DNA from: Streptomyces termitum
GTDB lineage: Bacteria; Actinomycetota; Actinomycetes; Streptomycetales; Streptomycetaceae
Direction: 5' to 3'
DNA length: 64,000 nt
NCBI RefSeq assembly: GCF_014650175.1
Contig: NZ_BMUL01000004.1
Coordinates: 186,001-250,000 of the forward strand
Under the pieces are notes generated by a model, which was given only the letters and a program-made list of their open reading frames with translations, did not search any database and was not told where the DNA came from. The position numbers were made by a program, and so were the translations under genes. This document shows, one piece after another, positions 43,445-51,912 of the stretch; positions within the stretch are counted from its first letter, which is position 1, and each line of letters starts with the position of its first letter.

Positions 43445-44317
43445 TCAGGGCGCGGGCCGCAGCCGGTCGCCGCTCTCCAGGATGGCTTCCGCCAGGGCGT
43501 CCACCGCCTCCCGCACGGGCCCGGCGCCCCGCCCCCGGCGCAGGACGAAGTCCACCCCGCCCAGCTCCGGCAGGCCCGCGCGGGCCGGCACGGGGGCGAG
43601 GCCCGGCGGCAGCAGGCCCCGGGCGTGGGCCATCACGCCGAGGCCCGCCCGCGCCGCCGCCACGTTCGCGCTCAGGCTCGAACTCGTGCAGGCGATCCGC
43701 CAGGACCGGCCCGCCGCCTCCAGCGCGGCCAGCGCCCGCGCCCGGGTGATGCCCGGCGCCGGGTAGACGATCAGCGGCACCGGCCGGTCCGGATCGACCC
43801 GCAGCCCCGGCGCCCCGATCCACACCAGCGCGTCGCTCCACACCAGCACGTCGCCGCCGTCGTCCGCCCCGCCGCCCCGCTTGGCCAGGACCAGGTCGAG
43901 CCGGCCGGCCGCGAGCCGGGCCTGGAGCGTCCCCGACAGCTCCACCGTCAGCTCCAGGTCCACCTCCGGGTGGGCCCGCCGGAACGCCTCCAGGATCTCC
44001 GGCAGCCGGGTCGCCACGAAGTCCTCCGAGGCCCCGAACCGCAGCCGGCCGCGCAGCCGCGTCCCGGTGAAGAACGCCGCCGCCCGCTCGTGCGCCTGGA
44101 GGATCGTCCGGGCGAACCCCAGCATCGCCTGACCGTCCTCGGTCAGCTCCACCCGGTGCGTGTCCCGGGTGAACAGCGGCCGCCCCACCGCCTCCTCCAG
44201 CCGCCGCACGTGCTGGCTGACGGTCGACTGGCGCAGCCCGAGCCGGCGGGCCGCCCGGGTGAAGCCCAGGGTCTGGGCGACGGCGAGGAAGGTGCGCAGC
44301 TGCGCGGGCTCGTACAC
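43445..44317 (-). CDS. LysR-family transcriptional regulator
   Basis: A 290-residue regulator. The N-terminal helix-turn-helix (LRTFLAVAQTLGFTRAARRLGLRQSTVSQHVRRLEEAVGRPLFTR) is unmistakable. The effector domain follows with GRLRFGASEDFVATRLPEIL. I chose the GTG at 44317, where the family begins; an ATG at 44356 would add 13 residues without a ribosome-binding site. It is divergent from the BASS-type transporter, its probable target, with 177 bp between them. Confidence 0.9.
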   Translation of the reverse strand: MYEPAQLRTFLAVAQTLGFTRAARRLGLRQSTVSQHVRRLEEAVGRPLFTRDTHRVELTEDGQAMLGFARTILQAHERAAAFFTGTRLRGRLRFGASEDFVATRLPEILEAFRRAHPEVDLELTVELSGTLQARLAAGRLDLVLAKRGGGADDGGDVLVWSDALVWIGAPGLRVDPDRPVPLIVYPAPGITRARALAALEAAGRSWRIACTSSSLSANVAAARAGLGVMAHARGLLPPGLAPVPARAGLPELGGVDFVLRRGRGAGPVREAVDALAEAILESGDRLRPAP

Positions 44318-44494
44318 CCGCCCCACTATCCCCGCCCGGCCCGCCCCCGTCATCACGGAACGCGATCACAGTCAGAGCGCCGTACGGGATTCCCGATCAC
44401 CGGGGGGTGGCGCAGGATGGGAGGGCGCGACCCGCCCCGGGACGGCACCGCCCGAGGGCGGCGGCCCGCCCGCCCGATCCCACCGAGTGGAGCC

Positions 44495-45559
44495 ATGACC
44501 GTCCGCCTTGCCCGTCCCGCCCGCCGCACCGGCCGCCCGCCGTTCCGGCTGCCGGTCGACGGCTACGTCCTCGCCCTCCTCGGCACGGTCGGCCTCGCCG
44601 CCCTGCTGCCCGCCTCCGGCACCGCCGCCACCGTCGCCGGGTCCACCGCGACCGGCGCCGTCGCGCTCCTCTTCTTCCTCTACGGCGCCCGGCTCTCCAC
44701 CCGCGAGGCCCTCGACGGCCTCCGCCACTGGCGGCTCCACCTCACCGTCCTCGGCTCCACCTTCCTCGTCTTCCCGCTGCTCGGCCTGGCCGCCCGCGGC
44801 CTCGTCCCCGGCGTCCTCACCCCGCAGCTGTACGGCGGCTTCCTCTTCCTCTGCCTGGTCCCGTCGACCATCCAGTCGTCGATCGCCTTCACCTCGATCG
44901 CCCGGGGCAACGTCCCGGCCGCGATCTGCGCGGGCTCCTTCTCCTCGCTGGCCGGCATCGTGCTGACCCCGCTCCTCGCCGCCGCCCTCCTCGGCGGCGG
45001 CACCGGCGGCCTCTCCGCCGACTCCCTCCTCAAGATCACCCTCCAGCTCCTGGTGCCCTTCCTCGCCGGACAGCTCCTGCGCCGCTGGGTGGGCGGCTTC
45101 CTCGTCCGGCACAAGAAGGTCCTCGGGTACGTCGACCGGGGCTCGATCCTCCTCGTCGTCTACACCGCCTTCAGCCAGGGCATGGTCGCCGGCATCTGGC
45201 ACCTGGTGACCCCCGGCCGGCTCGCCCTCCTGCTCGCCGCCGAGGCCGTCCTCCTCGCCGCGATGCTGGCCCTGACCTGGTACGGAGCGGGGAAGCTCGG
45301 CTTCGGCCGGGCCGACCGGATCGCCATCCAGTTCGCCGGCTCCAAGAAGAGCCTCGCCGCCGGCCTCCCCATGGCGAGCGTCCTCTTCGGCGCCCACGCC
45401 TCCCTCGCCGTGCTGCCGCTGATGCTCTTCCACCAGATGCAGCTGATGGTCTGCGCGGTCCTCGCCAAGCGCCGCGCCCGCGACCCGGAGGAGCCCGCCG
45501 GGGAGACGGCTGGGGAGACCGCGCCGCCGGTCCCCGGGCGGACCGCCGCGCCGAAGTGA
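44495..45559 (+). CDS. Bile acid:sodium symporter-family transporter (YocS/BASS-like)
   Basis: A 354-residue membrane protein with about ten hydrophobic segments. The LVPSTIQSSIAFTSIARGNVPAAICAGSFSSLAGIVLTPLL block and the QFAGSKKSLAAGLPMASVLF crossover motif identify the SBF-like family with the PSTIQSS pattern. In bacteria these proteins carry organic anions or pantothenate-like acids with sodium; the substrate is unknown. The C-terminal 25 residues are hydrophilic and disordered. Divergent LysR control is likely. Confidence 0.88.
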   Translation: MTVRLARPARRTGRPPFRLPVDGYVLALLGTVGLAALLPASGTAATVAGSTATGAVALLFFLYGARLSTREALDGLRHWRLHLTVLGSTFLVFPLLGLAARGLVPGVLTPQLYGGFLFLCLVPSTIQSSIAFTSIARGNVPAAICAGSFSSLAGIVLTPLLAAALLGGGTGGLSADSLLKITLQLLVPFLAGQLLRRWVGGFLVRHKKVLGYVDRGSILLVVYTAFSQGMVAGIWHLVTPGRLALLLAAEAVLLAAMLALTWYGAGKLGFGRADRIAIQFAGSKKSLAAGLPMASVLFGAHASLAVLPLMLFHQMQLMVCAVLAKRRARDPEEPAGETAGETAPPVPGRTAAPK

Positions 45560-45646
45560 TCACCGGGGCCGTTACGGTGCTCCCATGCCCGCACCCGCGC
45601 CCGCCCGCCCCGTGACCGGCCCCGCCCCGCACCGGGACGGCCGCCG

Positions 45647-46030
45647 ATGACCCGCGTCCCGATACGGTATGGAGCCCGCCCCTGCTCCCTCGTCGTCTGC
45701 CGCGGCTGCTGCTGCGGCGACGCCCGCAAACACCCCGGCACCGACCACGCCGGCCAGCTCGACCGGCTCCGCGCCGCCGCCGCGGCCTCCGGCGGCCGGT
45801 TCGCCGTCCGCACCAGCGACTGCCTCGGCGTCTGCGAGCACGCCAACGTCGTCGTGGTCCAGCCCTCCACCGAGGGCCGGCGGCGCGGCGGCCGGGCGGC
45901 CTGGGTCGGCTTCGCCCTCGACGACGACTGCCTCGACGACATCCTCGCCTGGACCGAGGCGGGCGGCCCGGGCCTCGCCCCGCCCCCGCCGGCCCTCGCC
46001 CTCCAGCTGATCGACCCGCCGAAGAACTAG
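45647..46030 (+). CDS. Thioredoxin-like [2Fe-2S] ferredoxin-domain protein
   Basis: A 127-residue protein of the small (2Fe-2S) ferredoxin/TRX-like family. The Cys cluster VVCRGCCCGD near residue 20 and the second pair in DCLGVCEHAN supply the four ligands expected for a thioredoxin-fold ferredoxin. Its partner is unknown; the neighbouring FdhD gene suggests a loose link to metal-dependent redox enzymes. It is 87 bp after the transporter gene and convergent with fdhD. Confidence 0.78.
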   Translation: MTRVPIRYGARPCSLVVCRGCCCGDARKHPGTDHAGQLDRLRAAAAASGGRFAVRTSDCLGVCEHANVVVVQPSTEGRRRGGRAAWVGFALDDDCLDDILAWTEAGGPGLAPPPPALALQLIDPPKN

Positions 46031-46077
46031 ACGGCCCCGCTCCGGCCCGCGGCGGAACCCCTCGCGGTCCGGAGCGC

Positions 46078-46115
46078 GCCGGCCCGCACCGGCCACCGGA
46101 CCGGCGCGGGCCGGC
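46078..46115. terminator. Hairpin between convergent ferredoxin and fdhD genes
   Basis: A 15-bp stem with one mismatch (GCCGGCCCGCACCGG against CCGGCGCGGGCCGGC) and an 8-base loop lies immediately before the fdhD stop codon. It probably terminates both transcripts. Confidence 0.65.
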
Positions 46116-46943
46116 TCACAGCGCGAGCCGGTGCTCGCCCGCGTACACGTTCATGTCCGCCCCGCGCAGGAAGCCGACCAGCGTCAGCCCCGTCTCCGCC
46201 GCCAGGTCCACCGCCAGCGAGGACGGCGCGGACACCGCCGCGAGCACCGGGATGCCCGCCATCACCGCCTTCTGCGCCAGCTCGAAGGAGGCCCGCCCCG
46301 ACACCAGCAGCACCGCCCGGTCCAGCGGCAGCAGGTCCTCCCGCAGCGCCCGCCCGACCAGCTTGTCCACCGCGTTGTGCCGGCCCACGTCCTCCCGTAC
46401 GTCCAGCAGCTCGCCGTCCTCCGAGAAGAGCGCCGCCGCGTGCAGCCCGCCCGTCCGGTCGAAGACCTTCTGCGCGGCCCGCAGCCGCTCCGGCAGCGCC
46501 GACAGCAGCGCGGGGGAGACCCGTACCGGCGGGGTGTCCGCGATCGGGAAGCGCGCCGTCGTCCGCACCGCGTCCAGGCTCGCCTTCCCGCACAGCCCGC
46601 ACGACGAGGTCGTGTAGACGTTCCGCTCCAGCGTGATGTCGGGGAGCACGACGTGCGGCGCCAGCTTCACGTCCACCACGTTGTACGTGTTCGAGCCGTC
46701 GTCCGTGGCGCCCGCGCAGTACACGACGGTCCGCACGTCCTCGGCCCGCGCCAGCACCCCCTCGCTCACCAGGAACCCGGTGGCCAGCGCGAAGTCGTCG
46801 CCCGGCGTGCGCATGGTGACGGCGAGCGGCCGGCCGTTCAGCCGGATCTCCATCGGCTCCTCCGCCACCAGCGTGTCCGGCCGGGCGCTCACCGCCCCGC
46901 CGCGGATCCGCGTGACTCGCCGTCGCTCGGTGACCCGTCCCAT
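46116..46943 (-). CDS. fdhD: Formate dehydrogenase accessory sulfurtransferase FdhD
   Basis: A 275-residue protein that passes sulfur from a cysteine desulfurase to the molybdenum cofactor of formate dehydrogenases. The active-site pair is in SSCGLCGK (Cys115, Cys118). Other family blocks are [35 protein letters not shown] and [15 protein letters not shown]. The formate dehydrogenase itself is not in this window. The start ATG at 46943 fits the family length. Confidence 0.92.
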   Translation of the reverse strand: MGRVTERRRVTRIRGGAVSARPDTLVAEEPMEIRLNGRPLAVTMRTPGDDFALATGFLVSEGVLARAEDVRTVVYCAGATDDGSNTYNVVDVKLAPHVVLPDITLERNVYTTSSCGLCGKASLDAVRTTARFPIADTPPVRVSPALLSALPERLRAAQKVFDRTGGLHAAALFSEDGELLDVREDVGRHNAVDKLVGRALREDLLPLDRAVLLVSGRASFELAQKAVMAGIPVLAAVSAPSSLAVDLAAETGLTLVGFLRGADMNVYAGEHRLAL

Positions 46944-47181
46944 CGCCGCCCTCGTCCCTCGTGCCTCGTCCGCCGCGCCCGGAACCCTTCCCGGCCGCCC
47001 CATTCTCCGCCACCCCCGGCGACCCCGCCGGACCCGGTGCGGGGCTTGGGCCGTTGTCACGGTCGGCCAAGCGGTAAGGGCGAATCTTGGTGGTTTACGT
47101 CACCTGTTACCCATCAGTCGCTGACAAGACTGGGTCCTTCCTGCCGACGACGCATCACGAACCATCGAGGGGGGTCCCGGT

Positions 47182-48126
47182 ATGACCGGCACTCGCATTG
47201 CCGCGCTCGGGCACTACCAGCCCGCCAAGGTCCTGACCAACCACGACCTGGCCGAACTGGTCGAGACGAGCGACGAGTGGATCCTCAGCCGGGTCGGCAT
47301 CCGCACCCGGCACGTCGCCGGCCCCGAGGAGCCCGTCGACGAGCTCGCCGCGCACGCCGCCGGCAAGGCGCTCGCCGCCGCCGGCCTCACCCCCGGCGAC
47401 ATCGACTACGTCATCGTCGCCACCTCCACCGCGATCGACCGCTCGCCCAACACCGCCGCCCGGGTCGCCGCCCGCCTCGGCATGGGCTCGCCCGCCACCC
47501 TCGACCTCAACGTGGTCTGCGCCGGCTTCACCCACGCCCTCGCCACCGCCGACCACACCGTCCGCGCCGGCGCCGCCCGCCGCGCCCTCGTCATCGGCGC
47601 CGACAAGATGACCGGGATCACCGACTGGACCGACCGCACCACCTGCGTCCTCACCGGCGACGGGGCGGGCGCGGTCATCATCGAGGCGACCGACGAGGAC
47701 ACCGGCGCCATCGGCCCCGTCCTGTGGGGCTCCGTCCCCGAGATGGGCCACGCCGTCCGCATCGAGGGCACCCCGCCGCGCTTCGCCCAGGAGGGCCAGA
47801 GCGTCTACCGCTGGGCCACCCAGCAGCTCCCCGCCCTCGCCCGCGCGGTCTGCGAGCGGGCCGGCGTCACTCCCGAGGAGCTCGCCGGAGTCGTCCTCCA
47901 CCAGGCCAACCTGCGGATCATCGAACCCCTCGCGCACAAGATCGGCGCCGTCAACGCGGTCGTCGCCCGCGACGTCGTCGACTCCGGCAACACCTCCGCC
48001 GCCTCCATCCCCCTCGCCCTCGCCAAACTCGTCGAGCGCGGCGAACTCCCCTCCGGCGCCCCCGTCCTCCTCTTCGGCTTCGGCGGCAACCTCTCCTACG
48101 CGGGCCAGGTCGTCCGCCTCCCCTGA
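47182..48126 (+). CDS. 3-oxoacyl-ACP synthase III family protein (FabH-like)
   Basis: A 314-residue thiolase-fold condensing enzyme. The catalytic triad is Cys113 (NVVCAGF), His240 (HQANLRI) and Asn270 (SGNTSAAS), as in FabH. There are no neighbouring fatty-acid synthesis or ACP genes, so it is unlikely to be the housekeeping FabH, which lies in a fab operon in Streptomyces. It may serve a specialised lipid or polyketide primer pathway. GAGGGG precedes the ATG. A 238-bp upstream region holds its promoter. Confidence 0.9.
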   Translation: MTGTRIAALGHYQPAKVLTNHDLAELVETSDEWILSRVGIRTRHVAGPEEPVDELAAHAAGKALAAAGLTPGDIDYVIVATSTAIDRSPNTAARVAARLGMGSPATLDLNVVCAGFTHALATADHTVRAGAARRALVIGADKMTGITDWTDRTTCVLTGDGAGAVIIEATDEDTGAIGPVLWGSVPEMGHAVRIEGTPPRFAQEGQSVYRWATQQLPALARAVCERAGVTPEELAGVVLHQANLRIIEPLAHKIGAVNAVVARDVVDSGNTSAASIPLALAKLVERGELPSGAPVLLFGFGGNLSYAGQVVRLP

Positions 48127-48307
48127 GTTCCCCCCCCGGACGACCGCCCCTCCGTGCCCCGTCCGGCGCAGTGCGGGCGGGGACCGGTGGCGGGGGCACC
48201 CGGGCGCGCCTAGCTTCGACCACGGTGGGGGTACCGGCGCCGACGGCGCCGGACCCGGACCCGGAGCCGCTCCGCGCCCGCGCCCCCGCCGCGAACCGGA
48301 GGACCGC

Positions 48308-48868
48308 ATGCGCGCGATACGCACCGCCCCCGCCGCCCTGCTCGCCACCGCGGCCGTGGCCCTGGCCGCCCCCGCGGCCACCGCGGGGGAGGGCGACGAG
48401 GGGACGGACCGGAACATCACGTCGTTCGGCTTCTCCGTCTCGCCCCGCACCATCGCCCCCGGCGGCACCGTCACCCTCACCACCGAGGGCTGCGAGGTGC
48501 CCTCCGTGACCGTCACCTCCGGGATCTTCGACACCGTGACCCTCACCGAGGGCCGGCCCGGCAGGGCGACCGTGGACATCGACGCCAAGGCCGGGACCCA
48601 GTACGAGATCGCCTTCGACTGCAAGGGCGAGCGCGGCACCACCACCCTCACCGTCGAAGGCGGCGGCGCCCCGCACGACCGGCCCACCCCGCCCGCGCCG
48701 CACGACCCGCACGACCCGCCCAAGGGCGTCAAGGCGGGCTTCGGCGGCTCCACCGGCTCCGAGACGCTCGGCACCGCCGAACTCGCCGCCGGCGGCGTCC
48801 TCATCGCCGCCGCCGCGGGCACCGCCTTCGTCCTCACCCGCCGCGGCCCGTCCGGCGGCCGCCCCTGA
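48308..48868 (+). CDS. Secreted, membrane-anchored protein paired with sortase
   Basis: A 186-residue protein with a signal peptide (residues 1-26, cleavage after ATA), a beta-rich domain (about 35-120) containing two cysteines (GCEVPS and FDCKG) likely to form a disulfide, a Pro/His/Asp-rich stalk and a C-terminal membrane helix followed by basic residues. It lacks an obvious LPxTG motif, so it may be anchored by the helix rather than by sortase. It is followed 81 bp later by a class F sortase gene, an arrangement common in actinobacteria. Function unknown. Confidence 0.75.
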   Translation: MRAIRTAPAALLATAAVALAAPAATAGEGDEGTDRNITSFGFSVSPRTIAPGGTVTLTTEGCEVPSVTVTSGIFDTVTLTEGRPGRATVDIDAKAGTQYEIAFDCKGERGTTTLTVEGGGAPHDRPTPPAPHDPHDPPKGVKAGFGGSTGSETLGTAELAAGGVLIAAAAGTAFVLTRRGPSGGRP

Positions 48869-48949
48869 AACGGCCCCTCCGCCCCGGTGTGACGAGGTCC
48901 GGGACGGAGGGGCGCCACGCCCCGCCCGCCGCCGAGGAGGCCCGCCCCC

Positions 48950-49576
48950 GTGAACAGCCCGACCGGCCGGCGCGGCGCCTGGGGCATCGTCGCGATCCTC
49001 CTCCTGCTCGGCGTCCACCTGGTCCGCGGCGGCGCGCAGCAGCTCACCGCCACCGGCCCGCCCCGGCCGGTGGCCGCCGAGGCCCCCACGAGGACGGCCC
49101 CCGCCCCGGCGCGCCCGCTCCCCGCCTCCCCGCCGCTCGCCGTCGCGATCCCCGCGATCGGCGTCGACGCCCCCCTCGCCCGGGTCGGCCTGGACGCCGA
49201 CGGCTGGCTGGAGGCCCCGCCGCCCGAGCACCCCGGCCGGGCCGGCTGGTACGCCGCCGGAGTCACCCCCGGCGAACGCGGCACGGCCGTCGTCGTCGGC
49301 CACGTCGACACCCCCGCGGGCCCGGCCGTCTTCCACTCCCTCGGCGCCCTCACCCGGGGCGCCGCGGTCGAGATCCGCCGCACCGACGGCCGCACCGCCG
49401 TCTTCACCGTCCACGGCGTCGAACTCGTCCCCCGGGACGACTTCCCCGCCGCCCGCGTCTACGCCGCCACCGGCGCCCCGGAACTCCGCGTCATCACCTG
49501 CGGCGGCCGCTACGACCCCCGCACCGGCTACACCGGCAACGTCGTCGTCTCCGCCCGCCTCACGGCCCTCCGCTGA
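48950..49576 (+). CDS. Class F sortase
   Basis: A 208-residue transpeptidase-fold protein with an N-terminal anchor helix (residues 9-27), an Ala/Pro-rich stalk and the sortase beta barrel. The catalytic His is in VVVGHVDT, the Cys in VITCGG and the Arg probably in NVVVSARL. Start GTG at 48950. Class F enzymes are typical of actinobacteria; substrates are poorly known. The gene just upstream encodes a likely partner. Confidence 0.87.
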   Translation: MNSPTGRRGAWGIVAILLLLGVHLVRGGAQQLTATGPPRPVAAEAPTRTAPAPARPLPASPPLAVAIPAIGVDAPLARVGLDADGWLEAPPPEHPGRAGWYAAGVTPGERGTAVVVGHVDTPAGPAVFHSLGALTRGAAVEIRRTDGRTAVFTVHGVELVPRDDFPAARVYAATGAPELRVITCGGRYDPRTGYTGNVVVSARLTALR

Positions 49577-49751
49577 CCTGACGTATTCCGGCCACGCACT
49601 GGCTCGGACCAACCGCCCAGGGCCATCGTGGACCCCGGAGCGGGCGTCGGGGGGCGTCGCGCTCCGGGGGACGGGAGGTCCCGTGCACCCGGCCCCGCCG
49701 GAACACGGGACCACCCCTGCCCCACCCCGTGACTGACCACGGCAAACACCG

Positions 49752-49781
49752 GTGAAAGCGCCCGCGAACCCCTGGTAGAGT
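49752..49781 (+). promoter_or_regulatory. Probable tRNA-Leu promoter
   Basis: GTGAAA (49752-49757) and TAGAGT (49776-49781), separated by 18 bases, fit a vegetative promoter whose start would fall about 40 bases before the tRNA. Confidence 0.5.
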
Positions 49782-49827
49782 TGTCCATGTCGCCGCGGGG
49801 AGCACCCGCGACCACGACACACACCCT

Positions 49828-49915
49828 GTCCGGGTGGCGGAATGGCAGACGCGCTAGCTTGAGGTGCTAGTGCCCTTTATCGGGCGTGGGGGTTCAAGTC
49901 CCCCCTCGGACACCA
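49828..49915 (+). tRNA. tRNA-Leu (anticodon GAG)
   Basis: The 88-base gene folds as a class II tRNA. The acceptor stem GTCCGGG pairs with CTCGGAC (one G-U), the anticodon stem CTAGC/GCTAG frames the loop TTGAGGT with anticodon GAG at 49861-49863, a long variable arm (TGCCCTTTATCGGGCG) identifies a type II tRNA, and the T arm is GGGGG-TTCAAGT-CCCCC. The 3' CCA is encoded. It reads CTC/CTT leucine codons. Confidence 0.97.
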
Positions 49916-49918
49916 CAC

Positions 49919-49955
49919 GGAAAGCGCCGGTCGATCTCATCGACCGGCGCTTTCC
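49919..49955. terminator. 17-bp stem terminator after tRNA-Leu
   Basis: GGAAAGCGCCGGTCGAT is followed by CTC and its exact reverse complement, giving a 17-bp stem with a 3-base loop directly after the tRNA. Being symmetrical, it can also end transcripts from the opposite strand. Confidence 0.85.
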
Positions 49956-49996
49956 GCATGTCCCCTTCCGGGCCGGCCGGGGGCTCCGAGGACCGT

Positions 49997-50707
49997 TCAC
50001 GCCTTCCGGGCCAGGACCAGTCGGCAGTTCGGGGTGCCGTCCGGGCGGGTGCCGAGGGTGGGGAGGGGGTGGTGGGTGACGTGGAAGCCGGTGCGTTCCA
50101 GGTGGGTGCGGACGTCGGCGAGGCGGAAGGTGCGGTAGTACATGACGAACGGGGGGCGCCACAGGAGGTTGCGGGCGCGCATCGCCGTGTCGAAGGCCCA
50201 GAGGGTCCAGTAGGCGGCGGAGCCGACCGGGGGCGGGGCCGGGAGGGGGAAAGCGAGGAGGCCGCCGGGGCGGAGGGCGGCGTGGACGCGGGCGAAGAGG
50301 GCGGGCTGGTCGGCGGGGAGGAAGTGGCCGAAGGCGCCGAAGCTGACCGCGAGGTCGAAGGCGGGGCCGAAGGGGAGGGCCAGGGCGTCGGCCCGGACCA
50401 GGGTGGCGCCGGGGTGCCGGCGGCGGGCCTCGGCCAGCATGTTCGTACTGATGTCGGCGCCCGCGATCCGGCCGGTGCACAGGGCGCGCAGGACGCCGAG
50501 GCCCGCGCCGGTGCCGCAGCAGACGTCGAGGCCGGAGCCGAAGGGGCCCAGGGGCTCCAGGGCGCGGGTGACCGGCTCCAGGATCCGGTCGGGGGTGCGG
50601 AACGGGGTCGCGTCGAACTTAGGCGCCAGCAGGTCGTAGCCGTGCTCGACGGAGGAGAGCGCCTGGACGGCCAGTTCGCGGAGGGTCGGGCCCTGCGGGG
50701 TGAACAT
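49997..50707 (-). CDS. Class I SAM-dependent methyltransferase
   Basis: A 236-residue protein. Motif I is GLDVCCGTGAGLGVL near residue 60, followed by GADISTNMLAEARRR and VSFGAFGHFLPADQPALFARVHAALRPGG. The PTLRELAVQALSSVEHGYDLLAPKFDATPFRTPD N terminus is shared by a subgroup in actinobacteria. Substrate unknown. The ATG at 50707 is supported by the conserved start. It follows the downstream protein gene by 34 bp on the same strand. Confidence 0.86.
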   Translation of the reverse strand: MFTPQGPTLRELAVQALSSVEHGYDLLAPKFDATPFRTPDRILEPVTRALEPLGPFGSGLDVCCGTGAGLGVLRALCTGRIAGADISTNMLAEARRRHPGATLVRADALALPFGPAFDLAVSFGAFGHFLPADQPALFARVHAALRPGGLLAFPLPAPPPVGSAAYWTLWAFDTAMRARNLLWRPPFVMYYRTFRLADVRTHLERTGFHVTHHPLPTLGTRPDGTPNCRLVLARKA

Positions 50708-50741
50708 GGGGCGACTCTACGCAGCGGGCGGGCCGCCGCGG

Positions 50742-51170
50742 TCAGAGCGCGCTGCGCACCGGCGGGGCGGGCCAGACGGGAGTGGTCCCGGTGAGCTGGC
50801 AGGCCAGCAGGTAGAGGGGGATCGGCGGGGTGTAGGGCCAGGTCCCGTCGGGGTGGTGGATGAGGCGCGGCCGGCGGTCGGGGATCTCGGCACCGGGGGC
50901 GTAGCAGGAGGGCAGCGGCCAGGTGAGGTCCTGGTCGGAGCCGGCCGGGACGAGCCACCACCACCAGTCGGAGTCGGCGTACACGCAGCCCTTGGCGGGG
51001 AGCCGGGAGAGGACCTTGAAGCCGAAGCGGGCGGGGACGCCGACGGCGTCGCAGCCGAGCTCGGTGCGCAGCCCGGCGGGGACCGCGAGCCGGGTGCCGG
51101 CCAGGACGCGGCGGTGCTCGGGGGACCGGCGGGCGCGGGGGACGAGGAGGGACGCCATCGACTTCAGCAT
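50742..51170 (-). CDS. Trp-rich conserved protein of unknown function
   Basis: A 142-residue protein. A cluster CVYADSDWWWWLVPAGSDQDLTWP and a C-terminal RPRLIHHPDGTWPYTPPIPLYL segment are distinctive and recur, as far as I recall, in streptomycete proteins encoded next to anti-sigma-like ATPases. No catalytic motif is seen. Its start overlaps the 3' end of the ATPase gene by 7 bp, so they are co-translated and probably act together. Confidence 0.68.
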   Translation of the reverse strand: MLKSMASLLVPRARRSPEHRRVLAGTRLAVPAGLRTELGCDAVGVPARFGFKVLSRLPAKGCVYADSDWWWWLVPAGSDQDLTWPLPSCYAPGAEIPDRRPRLIHHPDGTWPYTPPIPLYLLACQLTGTTPVWPAPPVRSAL

Positions 51171-51787
51171 GGCTCCCCCAGGCCGTGGGCGAGCTCCGCC
51201 CAGACGATCTGGGCCGTGCCGTGGCCGGTGCGCTCGGAGCCCCAGGCCGGACAGAGGGCGTCGACGATCAGGAGGCCGCGGCCCCGCTCCTCCGCGCCGC
51301 AGTCGCGGATCCGGGGCCCGGCCGGGCCGCCCTCGTCGCGGACGGCGATGCGGAGGGTCTTCGTGCCCTCGCGGACCTCGCAGACGATGCGGCTGCTGGC
51401 GGTGTGCAGGACGGCGTTGGTGGCCAGCTCGGAGACGACCAGGGCGGCCGTGTCGCGTATCTCGGGGCCGCAGCCCCACAGGATCAGCCGTTCCTCGACG
51501 AGTCGGCGGGCACGGCCGACGGACTCGGTGCGGGCGGGCAGCTCGAAGGCGAAGCGGCGGACCGGGTCGCGGAAGCCGGCGGGATCGGGATCGCGCGGGC
51601 CGGTGTCGTGGCGGGTGGTGTCGCGGTGCGGCCGCGGGCGCTGGGCCATGACTCGGGAGCTCATGAGACCTGAGGGCTGCGCGTTACCAGAAGCCACGAC
51701 CGGTTCCTCACAACAGTGGGCAGGGCTGCCGTACGTCGCTGTCGCCGGGACACGGGGGCGTACCGGCGGCAGTGTGTACTGGTTCAC
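51164..51787 (-). CDS. Anti-sigma-type ATP-binding protein (RsbW-like HATPase)
   Basis: A 207-residue protein. After a 70-residue variable N terminus, the GHKL ATPase domain shows the N box LVVSELATNAVLHT, the G1 box VRDEGGPAG and the G2 box ERGRGLLIVDAL. Such single-domain kinases are anti-sigma factors or regulators in streptomycetes. The GTG at 51787 has GGGAGGAG upstream. It is divergent from the XRE regulator across a region with a strong inverted repeat, the standard layout of WhiJ-like systems. Confidence 0.85.
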   Translation of the reverse strand: MNQYTLPPVRPRVPATATYGSPAHCCEEPVVASGNAQPSGLMSSRVMAQRPRPHRDTTRHDTGPRDPDPAGFRDPVRRFAFELPARTESVGRARRLVEERLILWGCGPEIRDTAALVVSELATNAVLHTASSRIVCEVREGTKTLRIAVRDEGGPAGPRIRDCGAEERGRGLLIVDALCPAWGSERTGHGTAQIVWAELAHGLGEPC

Positions 51788-51824
51788 CGGAACACTCTCC
51801 TCCCGTCTCGGACACTTGGCAAGT

Positions 51825-51849
51825 GGCACTCTGAAAATTGCAGAGTGCC
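51825..51849. promoter_or_regulatory. 9-bp inverted repeat between ATPase and XRE genes
   Basis: GGCACTCTG-AAAATTG-CAGAGTGCC: two perfect 9-bp arms around an A+T-rich centre, in the 125-bp divergent region. It lies 38 bp upstream of the ATPase start and 64 bp upstream of the XRE start, ideal for control of both by the XRE protein. The arms are seen; the binding is inferred. Confidence 0.65.
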
Positions 51850-51912
51850 GTGTTCTCTCCGGCCGTCCTTCGTGGCACACTCATCGAAACAGTGCGTCGG
51901 GGAGGTCTGAGA

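Noticed and set aside
47182-48126. Housekeeping FabH assignment
   Set aside because: The catalytic triad fits, but the gene is not in a fab operon, so I left it as FabH-like without a gene symbol.
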